The notes below the pieces were generated by a model. The model saw only the letters and a program-made list of their open reading frames with translations. It searched no databases and was not told the DNA's origin. The translations under genes were made by a program, and so were the position numbers. A stretch of DNA of 22,853 bases from contig DATKYV010000198.1 in the NCBI GenBank assembly GCA_035528275.1, positions 1 through 22,853 on the forward strand. Direction: 5' to 3'. Position 1 is the first letter of the stretch. Each line of letters starts with the position of its first letter. The stretch comes from DATKYV01 sp035528275. GTDB taxonomy: Bacteria; Acidobacteriota; Terriglobia; UBA7540. Positions 1 through 6,927 of the stretch are shown here, piece after piece.

Positions 1-136
1 TCCCGAAAAACGCCCCACGCAGCTCCGCCGCGCTTTCCCCTATGAAATTCCGGAATGATGCTCCGGCGCTCTTTACGTTGCGGCGGCGGCTTTTCCGCTT
101 GTCAGGCTGAGCAATAAATCCGAAAATAGCGCCCGC
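1..136. other. Left-edge non-coding stretch
   Basis: No frame here gives a recognisable protein end on either strand, so I call no gene. The only readable signal is a promoter-like pair just before the first gene, listed separately. Confidence 0.5.
99..127 (+). promoter_or_regulatory. Candidate promoter of the ubiA-like operon
   Basis: TTGTCA at 99-104 and GAAAAT at 122-127 are separated by 17 bp (5/6 and 4/6 matches to the sigma-70 boxes). Transcription would begin around 134, almost at the ATG at 137. That fits the absence of a Shine-Dalgarno sequence and suggests a leaderless or nearly leaderless message. The call is weak because the -10 box is imperfect. Confidence 0.35.
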
Positions 137-1039
137 ATGGCTCCACTCCGCCTCTATTGGACATTCGCCCGCCCCTTCACTTTGATTCCCCCCATGATCG
201 GCATTTTTTCCGGGTCGCTCATCGGATATGGCGCGTCGCACGCGCACTTCCCGGTTTTGAAAGTGGGCTTGGCGGTGCTGGCCGCCGCGGTCTTGAACGC
301 GGCTTCGAACGGATTGAACCAGGTGTGCGACCTGGAAAACGATCGCATCAACAAGCCGCATCGTCCGCTGCCCGCGGGAAAGATGACGCTGCGCCAGGCG
401 TGGACCTTCATCGTTTTGGCTTATCTTGCCGCGCTGGCGATGGTGGCGGTGGTTAATGTGGAGACCTTCGCTATCTACCTCACTGCGGCCCTGGCGACGA
501 TTGCTTACTCGGCGCCGCCCGTCCGGCTGAAGCGGCATCCCGCGGGTTCGAACCTCATCATCGCGCTGATTCGCGGCGAGCTTCTCAAGGTGGCGGGCTG
601 GGCGGCGGTGGCGACGGTGCTTCACTCGCTGGAGCCCTGGTACATCGGCTTCATCTACTTCGTCTTTCTGTCGGGCGCGACCACCACCAAGGATTTTGCC
701 GACATCGAGGGCGACCGCGCCGCGGGCTGCATCACGCTGCCTGTCCGCTACGGCGCCACGTGGAGCGCGCGCGCCATCAGCCCGGCGTTCATCGTGCCCT
801 GGTTGCTGCTGCCCCTCGGCCTGCGGCTGAAGATTCTGACCGGAAACCCGTGGGCTATAATCGCCCTCTGTGTGATTATGCTGGCCTGGGGCTCATACGT
901 GATTTACCTGATGAACAAAGACCCTTACCGCCTGGTCACCGAGGGCGAGAACCATCCTTCCTGGCACCACATGTACTGGATGATGATGATTGGCCACCTG
1001 GGATTGGCGGGAGCCTATTTGATCAGATTGAGCCATTGA
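137..1039 (+). CDS. UbiA-family membrane prenyltransferase
   Basis: This integral membrane protein should transfer an isoprenoid diphosphate chain to an acceptor. Both Mg-diphosphate motifs of the family are visible: the first around residues 61-72 (N61, D65, D69, N72, followed by the family-typical KPHRPLPAG), and the second at D186/D189/D193 (DFADIEGDR). The rest is mostly hydrophobic segments, and 300 residues is a normal length. The motif style resembles the chlorophyll-synthase, homogentisate-prenyltransferase and archaeal digeranylgeranylglyceryl-phosphate-synthase branches more than UbiA itself, but the acceptor cannot be read from sequence. The ATG at 137 has no Shine-Dalgarno, and the next ATG would remove the first helix. 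The gene leads an operon with an SDR and a prenol-kinase-like fusion, so a lipid-quinone or isoprenoid-lipid role is inferred. Its stop codon lies inside a period-8 repeat arm. Confidence 0.85.
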   Translation: MAPLRLYWTFARPFTLIPPMIGIFSGSLIGYGASHAHFPVLKVGLAVLAAAVLNAASNGLNQVCDLENDRINKPHRPLPAGKMTLRQAWTFIVLAYLAALAMVAVVNVETFAIYLTAALATIAYSAPPVRLKRHPAGSNLIIALIRGELLKVAGWAAVATVLHSLEPWYIGFIYFVFLSGATTTKDFADIEGDRAAGCITLPVRYGATWSARAISPAFIVPWLLLPLGLRLKILTGNPWAIIALCVIMLAWGSYVIYLMNKDPYRLVTEGENHPSWHHMYWMMMIGHLGLAGAYLIRLSH

Positions 1040-1066
1040 TTCATTGGGCCATTGAAACATTGAACC
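1035..1066. repeat. Period-8 degenerate repeat, left arm
   Basis: Four consecutive octamers begin with ATTG (ATTGATTC, ATTGGGCC, ATTGAAAC, ATTGAACC). The first contains the TGA stop of the prenyltransferase gene. The first 12 bases, ATTGATTCATTG at 1035-1046, are exactly complementary to 1132-1143, so this block and the one at 1108-1143 form an inverted pair around about 40 bp of unique sequence. Confidence 0.75.
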
Positions 1067-1107
1067 GCGTGAGAGCTTGGCTCCCCGGCCGGACGGCCTA
1101 GTCGCCT

Positions 1108-1143
1108 CAATGGATCAATGATCCAATGGATCAATGAATCAAT
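1108..1143. repeat. Period-8 degenerate repeat, right arm
   Basis: Four octamers start with CAATG (endings GAT, ATC, GAT, AAT) and are followed by CAAT. It is the inverted partner of the 1035-1066 block, with a perfect 12-bp outer pairing. It ends six bases before the ATG of the next gene and occupies the place where a Shine-Dalgarno would be expected; none is visible. Confidence 0.75.
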
Positions 1144-1149
1144 AAGCTG

Positions 1150-2127
1150 ATGATTTTACTGACGGGTTCGACAGGTTATCTCGGCTCGCAGATCGCGCAG
1201 GAGCTCATCCGCCGCCGGATGCCGTTCCGTGTGCTGGTCCGCGACGCCACGCGGCTGGGTTTCGCGCCGGAAGAAGTCGGCTGCGAAGTTGTGGTGGGTG
1301 ACATGCGGGACGCCGCGGCGCTGCGGAAGGCGGTCGAGGGCGCGAAATCGGTCATCCACACGGCGGCGCTCGTAAAAATGTACGTTCGGGGCCGGCGCGA
1401 CTTCTGGCGAGTCAACGTGCAAGGTTTGCAGAATCTCCTGCAAGCCGCGGCCGACGCGGGTGTGGAGAGGGTGGTTTACACATCCTCCTTCATTGCCCTG
1501 GGGCCTTCGGCGGACGTGAATGCCGGGGAAGGGCTGCGCAATCGCGGGCCCTATTCGAACGAATACGAAGAGACCAAGGCGCAAGCCCTCGCCTGGCTCC
1601 GCGACGAGGGATTTCGCCGCTACCCGGTCATGGCCATGATGCCCGGTGTCATCTATGGACCCGGTCCCGCGACCGAGGGAAATCTGGTGGGTGGGATGAC
1701 TGGCCAGTATCTCGCCGGAAAGTTTCCTGGCTTGCTCGGCTCGGGTGAGCAGCGTTGGAGTTTCTCGTACAACGCGGACGTGGTCGCGGCTCACCTCTCG
1801 GCGCTCGAGAAGGGCACGCCCGGCGAGGAATACGTTCTCGCCGGTGATAACCGCTCACTGAACGATTTCTTCCGTGTGCTCGCGGAGATTTCCGGAGTTC
1901 GGCGCTCTGTCCGTCACCTGCCATTCGTGGCTGGGAAGATGGTTGGCGCCGTGGAACTGGCCCGCGCTGTGCTCTTCAACCATCGACCCGAGTTGACGCC
2001 AGGAGTGGTGGAAATCTTCAAGCACGACTGGGTCTACTCGAGCGCCAAAGCCGCGCGTGATCTCGGCTACCGCGTGACGCCGCTCGAAGAAGGCCTCAAG
2101 AAGACGCTCGAGGCCCGCCATGCCTGA
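1150..2127 (+). CDS. NAD(P)-dependent epimerase/reductase (extended SDR)
   Basis: This is a Rossmann-fold short-chain dehydrogenase of the extended type. The nucleotide-binding motif TGSTGYLG covers residues 5-12. The catalytic set is S112/S113 with Y139 and K143 (YEETK). At 325 residues it matches the family that includes dihydroflavonol-4-reductase, cinnamoyl-CoA reductase, 3-beta-hydroxysteroid dehydrogenases and the hopanoid-associated HpnA group; the substrate cannot be told from motifs. The ATG at 1150 gives a Rossmann strand at the very N-terminus, as usual, but no Shine-Dalgarno precedes it because a repeat arm fills that space. It overlaps the next gene by 8 bp, so the two are probably translationally coupled. 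Context suggests a lipid or isoprenoid substrate; this is inference. Confidence 0.8.
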   Translation: MILLTGSTGYLGSQIAQELIRRRMPFRVLVRDATRLGFAPEEVGCEVVVGDMRDAAALRKAVEGAKSVIHTAALVKMYVRGRRDFWRVNVQGLQNLLQAAADAGVERVVYTSSFIALGPSADVNAGEGLRNRGPYSNEYEETKAQALAWLRDEGFRRYPVMAMMPGVIYGPGPATEGNLVGGMTGQYLAGKFPGLLGSGEQRWSFSYNADVVAAHLSALEKGTPGEEYVLAGDNRSLNDFFRVLAEISGVRRSVRHLPFVAGKMVGAVELARAVLFNHRPELTPGVVEIFKHDWVYSSAKAARDLGYRVTPLEEGLKKTLEARHA

Positions 2128-3493
2128 TCTTCCCGCCACCGCCGCCGCGCGACGGCCGCTCATCTCCTCGCGGAAGATCGTGCACATCTCGATGCTCAGT
2201 TTCGCCTTCTTGCTGCCCTTCCTTACCTGGATTCAGGCGGCCGGAGCGGCGGTCCTTGCGTTGCTGTTCAACCTTTTCATCCTTCCTCACATTGCCGTTG
2301 ATCTCAAGAAGCGTGCCGGCGACGACGTAGCCGCGAATACTTGGACAGGGATCATTCTCTATCCGATTTCGGTTCTGACTTTGATTCTTTTCTACCGGAA
2401 CAACATGCACATTGCGGCCGCGGCGTGGGCCATCATGGCACTGGGGGACGGCGCGGCGAGCGTCGCCGGTGAGGGCCTGCGCGGCCCCTTGCTTCCCTGG
2501 AACCGTGAAAAAACCTGGTCGGGATTCTGCGGGTTCGTCATCGCGGGCACGGTGGGAGCCTACGCGCTTTCGCGCTGGGTGAGCCCTTCGCTGCCGGTTG
2601 GCCGGGTCATGCTGATTTGCGCCGCGACGGCGCTGGTCGGGGCCGTGGTGGAGAGCGTCCCCATTCGCCTCGATGACAACGTCTCGGTGCCGTTGGTCTC
2701 GGGCGCGTTCATGTTCTGCATTTACTTCGTCGAGCGCTCGGCGCTCGACACCAACTTGCCGTTCTTGGGACGGCGAATCCTACTTGCCGTGGCCGTTAAC
2801 GCGGTTTTTGCGATTCTTGCGCTGGGCCTGAAGATGATCACCCGGTCAGGTGCAGCAGTGGGATTCGTCCTCGGCGTGGCGATTTATCTGGGTTACGGCT
2901 ACAAGAGCTTTTGCATCCTGCTCGGATTCTTTCTCCTCGGTTCGATTGCCACACGCCTGGGATATGCCGTTAAGGCCGCGCGAGGCGTCGCGGAGCGGCG
3001 GCGCGGCGCGCGCAGTTGGCGCGAGGCGCTGGCCAATTCCCTGGCCGGAGCGTCCTTCTCGATCCTGGTGATTACCACGCACCACGAGGCGGCGTTCTTG
3101 CTGGCGCTGGTGGCGGCGTTCGCTGAGGCCGCGGGAGACACGGTCTCGAGCGAAATCGGTCAGTGGCTTTCGGGGCGGGCTTATCTGATCACCACGTTCA
3201 AGCCGGTCCCCGCCGGCGTGGACGGAGGAATCTCGGCGGGAGGCACCGTGGCGGGTTTTGTCGCCTCGGCGCTTATCGTGGCGCTTGGCTACGGCTTGGG
3301 GCTTTGCGGCCCGTGGGGTCTGACGAGCGCCGCCATCGCGCTGGGGGCCGGGTTCGTGGGAAACTTGTTTGATAGTCTCCTCGGAGCTACCATCGAGCGA
3401 CGCGGTCTGGTCACCAACAGCATTGTGAATCTTTCCGGTACCAGCTTCGCAGGCGGCCTGGCCCTGGTGGCTGCGCTCTATCTCCAGATGTGA
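2120..3493 (+). CDS. Prenol kinase (VTE5-like) fused to DUF92 (VTE6-like)
   Basis: This 457-residue polytopic membrane protein appears to carry two domains. Residues about 15-205 look like the CTP-dependent phytol/dolichol kinase family: GDG at 109-111, then a basic ...REKTWSG segment, then DDNVSVPLVSG, as in plant VTE5. Residues about 220-457 match DUF92, the family of plant VTE6 and cyanobacterial homologues, with the hallmark DTVSSEIG at 340-347 followed by KPVPAGVDGGISAGGT. In Arabidopsis, VTE5 makes phytyl phosphate and VTE6 phosphorylates it to phytyl diphosphate, the prenyl donor. A fused protein two genes from a UbiA prenyltransferase therefore suggests salvage of a prenyl alcohol directly into prenyl transfer. 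The natural alcohol is unknown. The start overlaps the SDR stop by 8 bp. A MITE-like element and then a candidate terminator follow. Confidence 0.75.
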   Translation: MPDLPATAAARRPLISSRKIVHISMLSFAFLLPFLTWIQAAGAAVLALLFNLFILPHIAVDLKKRAGDDVAANTWTGIILYPISVLTLILFYRNNMHIAAAAWAIMALGDGAASVAGEGLRGPLLPWNREKTWSGFCGFVIAGTVGAYALSRWVSPSLPVGRVMLICAATALVGAVVESVPIRLDDNVSVPLVSGAFMFCIYFVERSALDTNLPFLGRRILLAVAVNAVFAILALGLKMITRSGAAVGFVLGVAIYLGYGYKSFCILLGFFLLGSIATRLGYAVKAARGVAERRRGARSWREALANSLAGASFSILVITTHHEAAFLLALVAAFAEAAGDTVSSEIGQWLSGRAYLITTFKPVPAGVDGGISAGGTVAGFVASALIVALGYGLGLCGPWGLTSAAIALGAGFVGNLFDSLLGATIERRGLVTNSIVNLSGTSFAGGLALVAALYLQM

Positions 3494-3538
3494 TTCTGTG
3501 CCGCCCTTCATAACCTTCGCCATTTTTCAACTGGCGCT

Positions 3539-3674
3539 GCGCTTGTGGTAGTGCGTCAAATTGCTGTAGCGGCGCTCTCTGAGCGCCGGAAGTCCTTGAG
3601 AACTAAGATTCGGCGGTCAGAGACCGCCGCTATCCGTCAGCTGACGGACCAAACTGGCCCACCACCGCGCTTGT
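3539..3674. mobile_element. MITE-like element, copy 1 (120 bp plus 8-bp duplication)
   Basis: The element proper is 3547-3666. It is flanked by the direct repeat GCGCTTGT at 3539-3546 and 3667-3674. Its ends are imperfect inverted repeats: left GGTAGTGCGTCAAATTG, right complement GGTGGTGGGCCAGTTTG (12/17 identical). Inside are three hairpins: GGCGCTC/GAGCGCC (3571-3587), CGGCGGTC/GACCGCCG (3611-3629) and the perfect palindrome TCCGTCAGCTGACGGA (3633-3648). There is no coding capacity, so movement would need a transposase elsewhere. It lies between the DUF92 stop and a candidate terminator. Confidence 0.8.
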
Positions 3675-3724
3675 CCTTCGGTTCAATTCACGCCCAAATA
3701 GTGCGATACTAAGCGGTCTCATGG

Positions 3725-3745
3725 GCTCGCTGATCGAGCTTTTTT
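3725..3745 (+). terminator. Candidate rho-independent terminator
   Basis: GCTCG (3725-3729), a five-base loop, CGAGC (3735-3739) and then six T residues (3740-3745). The five-bp stem is short, extendable by a G-T pair, but the T-run is complete. It would end the prenyltransferase operon, with the MITE-like copy inserted between the last stop codon and this signal. Confidence 0.5.
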
Positions 3746-3815
3746 GAAACTCCGCGGGGCAGGGCGCATCTCAATAACTCAGAGTTCCAGAAGGCTACGC
3801 GGGGGGAGGTGTTGA

Positions 3816-3973
3816 GTGGGGACGAATAATGCACCCGCCGGTCGCGACGCTGCCGGCCTCAGGCAAGGGTTGGTCGGCCTCGAAGAGGTGGTGCGCGCGA
3901 GATGAAAGGCATGGATTACCGCGTCACCGAATCTTCGGGCGAATCGTGTTGCGGGCCGGACGGTTGCTGCTAA
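3816..3973 (+). pseudogene. ArsM N-terminus-like micro-ORF pair (relic or small peptides)
   Basis: A GTG at 3816 with a strong GGAGG six bases upstream opens a 29-codon frame ending at 3905 in ...LEEVVRAR. A second frame starts at ATG 3902, overlapping as ATGA, and runs 23 codons to TAA at 3971-3973, ending SCCGPDGCC. Read across a single shift, ...EVVRAR followed by GMDYRVTESSGESCCG looks like the N-terminus of bacterial ArsM arsenite methyltransferases (VREKY..., a short helix, then a Gly/Ser-CC motif). The methyltransferase domain is absent. It could be a frameshifted, deleted arsM relic, or a real Cys-rich micropeptide cotranslated with arsS, whose ATG is 22 bp downstream. Sequence alone does not decide. 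Confidence 0.4.
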
Positions 3974-3995
3974 AAGATTATCCGAGGGAATAACG

Positions 3996-4982
3996 ATGAT
4001 CGCGTTTGAAGAGAAGTTGGTGCAGATCGGCCGGTGGCCGCTTCAGGCCGCGGGGGTCGAGACGCTGCAAGTGAACGTCGGCAAGCTGTGCAATCAGACT
4101 TGCCGGCACTGCCACGTTGACGCTGGCCCGACACGGACCGAGATCATGACGCGGGAAACAGCCGAGCAGGTGGCCGACGTTCTACGCCGTCACGAAATCC
4201 CCAATGTGGACATTACCGGCGGCGCTCCCGAACTGAACTCCAACTTCGAGTATCTGGTCGAAGAGGCGCGAGCCCTGGACAGACACGTCATCGACCGCTG
4301 CAATCTGACGGTCTTCTACGTCGAGGGCAAACGTCACCTGCCGGAATTCCTGCGCAACCACCAGGTGGAAGTGATTGCTTCACTCCCCTGTTATCTGGAG
4401 AAGAACGTCGAAGCGCAGCGCGGCAAGGGCGTCTACACAAAGAGCATCGAAGCTCTGCAATGGCTGAACCGCTTGGGGTACGGCCACCCGGGAACGGGGT
4501 TGGTGCTCAATCTAATCTACAACCCGGTGGGGCCTTCTTTGCCGCCGCCCCAGCAGCAACTGGAGGACGCGTATCGCCAGCAACTCGGCGATCGGTTTGG
4601 AATTGTCTTCAACAGCCTCTACACGCTCACCAACATGCCCATCAGCCGATTCCTCGTGGACCTCACGCGGCACGGGAACTACGACCGCTACATGGAATTG
4701 CTGGTTGAGAAATTCAACCCTTTTACCGTGGAGGGGCTGATGTGCCGCTCCCTGGTAAGCGTGGGCTGGGACGGGACTCTCTACGATTGCGACTTCAACC
4801 AAATGCTGGATATGCCGCTAAACCACGGCTTGCCTGCCCATATCCGCGATTTTGACCGCTACCTCCTGGCGCGGCGGGAGATTCGCACCGCGGCGCATTG
4901 TTTCGGGTGCACGGCGGGCAGCGGGTCGAGTTGCAAGGGCGCGGTGGCCGGCGACAGAGCCACGACAGCGCAGGTGGTTTAG
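3996..4982 (+). CDS. arsS: ArsS-type radical SAM protein (arsenosugar biosynthesis family)
   Basis: This 328-residue radical SAM enzyme has its cluster-binding CxxxCxxC at C32, C36 and C39 (LCNQTCRHCH). The C-terminal Cys-rich DUF3641-type region includes MCRSLVSVGWDGTLYDCDFNQ and, at 302-313, CFGCTAGSGSSC. This architecture matches the radical SAM/Cys-rich family whose characterised member ArsS builds a deoxyadenosyl-arsenic precursor of arsenosugars after ArsM methylation. Some family members carry selenocysteine in the Cys-rich tail; here all positions are ordinary Cys and no in-frame TGA occurs. The start has GAGGG about eight bases upstream. It follows an ArsM-like micro-ORF by 22 bp, yet no intact arsM or arsenic resistance gene is in the window, so the substrate source is unclear. 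The family call is firm; the arsenosugar role is inferred. Confidence 0.8.
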   Translation: MIAFEEKLVQIGRWPLQAAGVETLQVNVGKLCNQTCRHCHVDAGPTRTEIMTRETAEQVADVLRRHEIPNVDITGGAPELNSNFEYLVEEARALDRHVIDRCNLTVFYVEGKRHLPEFLRNHQVEVIASLPCYLEKNVEAQRGKGVYTKSIEALQWLNRLGYGHPGTGLVLNLIYNPVGPSLPPPQQQLEDAYRQQLGDRFGIVFNSLYTLTNMPISRFLVDLTRHGNYDRYMELLVEKFNPFTVEGLMCRSLVSVGWDGTLYDCDFNQMLDMPLNHGLPAHIRDFDRYLLARREIRTAAHCFGCTAGSGSSCKGAVAGDRATTAQVV

Positions 4983-5049
4983 TCGGATTCACTCCCCAGA
5001 CTGAAGTACCTCGATTCGGGGCTTCCGTTGTCGGACCATTTGTGCCTGC

Positions 5050-5155
5050 CCTTTTAGGGTAGTGGGCCAGTTTGAAAATTGTAGCGGCGGGTTAATCCCG
5101 CCAATTGGCGGCCTAAAGCCGCCTCTACGTCAAACTGGCCCACTACCCCTTTTAG
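5050..5155. mobile_element. MITE-like element, copy 2 (90 bp plus 8-bp duplication)
   Basis: The element proper is 5058-5147. It is flanked by CCTTTTAG at 5050-5057 and 5148-5155; a 9-bp reading is also possible because of the C-run. Its 17-bp terminal repeats are perfect: GGTAGTGGGCCAGTTTG at 5058-5074 and the exact complement at 5131-5147. The interior folds as GTAGCGGCGGG...CCCGCC and GGCGGC...GCCGCC enclosed by GTAG/CTAC, giving a cloverleaf-like outline. There is no coding capacity. It ends just upstream of the coaD promoter; the right duplication ends 8 bp before the -35 box. Confidence 0.85.
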
Positions 5156-5162
5156 AATCCCG

Positions 5163-5192
5163 TTTACAAGCCGTGAAGACGAAAGCTAGAAT
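5163..5192 (+). promoter_or_regulatory. Sigma-70-like promoter of the coaD operon
   Basis: TTTACA (5163-5168) and TAGAAT (5187-5192) are each 5/6 matches with an 18-bp spacer. Transcription would start near 5199, leaving a leader of about 40 nt before the coaD ATG at 5241. The MITE-like copy 2 ends directly upstream. Confidence 0.6.
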
Positions 5193-5240
5193 AGTGATTC
5201 GGTTTCCAGTCTTCCGCGAAGAATTCGCGCCATTCATCCG

Positions 5241-5729
5241 ATGTCCCGAGTCCTGGCAATCTATCCGGGGTCGTTTGACCCGCTCACCAACGGTCACCTC
5301 GATCTGATCGGACGGGGCAGCCGCCTCTTCGACGATTTTGTCGTTGCAGTGTTGACGAACCTGGACAAGGAGCCGCTTTTCAGCGTCGAGGAGCGCGTGG
5401 CGATGTTGCGGCAAGTTACGGCGGAGTTCGAGAACGTGACCGTGGATACGTTCAGCGGATTGCTGGTGGATTATGCGAAGCGGAAGAAGGCCCAGGTCAT
5501 CGTGCGCGGCATCCGGGCATTCTCGGATTACGAATACGAACTCCAGATGACCCTGATGAACCGCAAGCTCGAGCCCGAATTGGAGACCGTGTTCCTGATG
5601 CCGGCCGAATCGTACACCTACGTCAGCTCGCGGCTGGTCAAAGAGATTTTCCAGCACGGGGGATCGGTGAAGGGTCTGGTTCCGCCCGTGGTAGAAGAAA
5701 GACTCCGGCAAAAGGTTTTTCCAAAATAA
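5241..5729 (+). CDS. coaD: Phosphopantetheine adenylyltransferase
   Basis: This enzyme catalyses the penultimate step of coenzyme A synthesis, joining ATP and 4'-phosphopantetheine to give dephospho-CoA in the cytoplasm. The nucleotidyltransferase signature is clear: YPGSFDPLTNGHLDLI, with the T16-N-G-H19 motif. Further family segments are RGIRAFSDYEYELQM and YTYVSSRLVKEIF near the C-terminus. At 162 residues it is the expected length for bacterial CoaD. It opens a tightly packed operon; the aminotransferase starts 18 bp after its stop. The start is fixed by the conserved N-terminal strand, although no strong Shine-Dalgarno is seen. Confidence 0.95.
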   Translation: MSRVLAIYPGSFDPLTNGHLDLIGRGSRLFDDFVVAVLTNLDKEPLFSVEERVAMLRQVTAEFENVTVDTFSGLLVDYAKRKKAQVIVRGIRAFSDYEYELQMTLMNRKLEPELETVFLMPAESYTYVSSRLVKEIFQHGGSVKGLVPPVVEERLRQKVFPK

Positions 5730-5747
5730 CCAGCGAGGTCAAATCCT

Positions 5748-6920
5748 ATGCAATTTTCAGAACGTATATCACGCATCTCTGTTTCGTCCACCATGGCGGT
5801 GATGGCCAAGGCGGACAAGATGAAGTCAGACGGGGTCAGCGTCGTGGACTTCGGCGCCGGCGAGCCCGATTTCCCGACTCCGGAGAATATCAAGAAGGCC
5901 GCCGTAGATGCTCTGGACAAGAATTTCACGAAGTACACTCCCACCGGGGGGATTCGAGACCTGAAGCAGGCCATCGTGGAGTCCCACGCGAGGGACTTCG
6001 GGTCGAACTACGCCGTGGAAGAGTGCCTGGTGACGGTGGGCGGCAAGCAGGCGGTCTTCGAAGCCATCGTCGCCACAATCAACCACGGTGACGAAGTGAT
6101 TCTCGCGGTGCCCTACTGGGTCTCCTTTCTGGACATCGTTAATTACGCGGGCGGCAAGGTTGTGCTCCTCGAGACGCGCGAAGACGAGAATTTCTCCGTC
6201 CGCGCCGACGCGCTCGAAAAACTGATTACTCCCAAGACCCGAATGGTGGTGATCAATTCACCCAACAACCCTTCGGGCGCGGTCGTCCCACCGGAGGAAA
6301 TGGAGAAGCTGCTGGCGCTGGCGGTGCGCCACAAACTTCTGCTGATGTCCGACGAGTGTTACTGCCACTTTCTCTACGACGGGCGCAAACCTTATTCTCT
6401 GGGCAGTTCCAAGGACCGGGAAAACCTCCTGATCGTCGGCTCGCTCTCCAAAACCTACGCCATGACCGGATGGCGTGTGGGCTTCGCCTTGGGCTCCCCC
6501 AAGCTCTTGGGGAACATGCTCAAGCTTCAAAGCCACTCCACCTCGAATCCCACGTCGTTTGCGCAGAAGGCCGGGGTGGAAGCCTTCCGGGGACCGCAGG
6601 ATTCGGTGAAGACCATGCTGGCCGAGTACCAGCGCCGTCGCGACCGGATTGTGGCGGGCCTGCGGGAGATCCCCAAGGTCCGTTGCAACATGCCGGAAGG
6701 CGCGTTTTACGCCTACCCCAACGTCGGCGCGTATTTGAAGAAGAACGGTGTGGCGGACGCAACCACTCTGGCGGGGAAGCTCCTGGACGAAGCGCACGTG
6801 GCGCTGGTACCCGGGCCGGCGTTCGGCACCGAGGACCACGTGCGCATTTCCTACGCGACTTCCGTGAAGCAGATCGATGAGGGGTTGCGCCGTCTGAAGG
6901 ACTTTTTCGCCAAGCTTTGA
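5748..6920 (+). CDS. Pyridoxal-phosphate aminotransferase, AspC-like (class I)
   Basis: A fold-type I aminotransferase, most likely aspartate aminotransferase of the thermophile/Bacillus-type branch, interconverting aspartate plus 2-oxoglutarate and oxaloacetate plus glutamate. The PLP lysine is K235 in SLSKTYAMTGWRVGF. Other family signatures are GAGEPDFPTP near residue 40, the cofactor-contact segment INSPNNPSG, the conserved SDECY, and a C-terminal arginine motif in HVRISYATS that binds the substrate carboxylate. Length 390 is typical. GAGG in the 18-bp gap supports the ATG at 5748. Class I members overlap in specificity, so a related amino-donor preference is possible. Confidence 0.88.
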   Translation: MQFSERISRISVSSTMAVMAKADKMKSDGVSVVDFGAGEPDFPTPENIKKAAVDALDKNFTKYTPTGGIRDLKQAIVESHARDFGSNYAVEECLVTVGGKQAVFEAIVATINHGDEVILAVPYWVSFLDIVNYAGGKVVLLETREDENFSVRADALEKLITPKTRMVVINSPNNPSGAVVPPEEMEKLLALAVRHKLLLMSDECYCHFLYDGRKPYSLGSSKDRENLLIVGSLSKTYAMTGWRVGFALGSPKLLGNMLKLQSHSTSNPTSFAQKAGVEAFRGPQDSVKTMLAEYQRRRDRIVAGLREIPKVRCNMPEGAFYAYPNVGAYLKKNGVADATTLAGKLLDEAHVALVPGPAFGTEDHVRISYATSVKQIDEGLRRLKDFFAKL

Positions 6921-6927
6921 ACGGTCT

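Noticed and set aside
3996..4982. Selenoprotein form of ArsS
   Set aside because: All Cys-rich tail positions are coded by Cys codons and there is no in-frame TGA before the stop.
5062..5307. 81-codon plus-strand frame upstream of coaD
   Set aside because: It consists mostly of the MITE-like element and the coaD promoter, then overlaps coaD in another frame.
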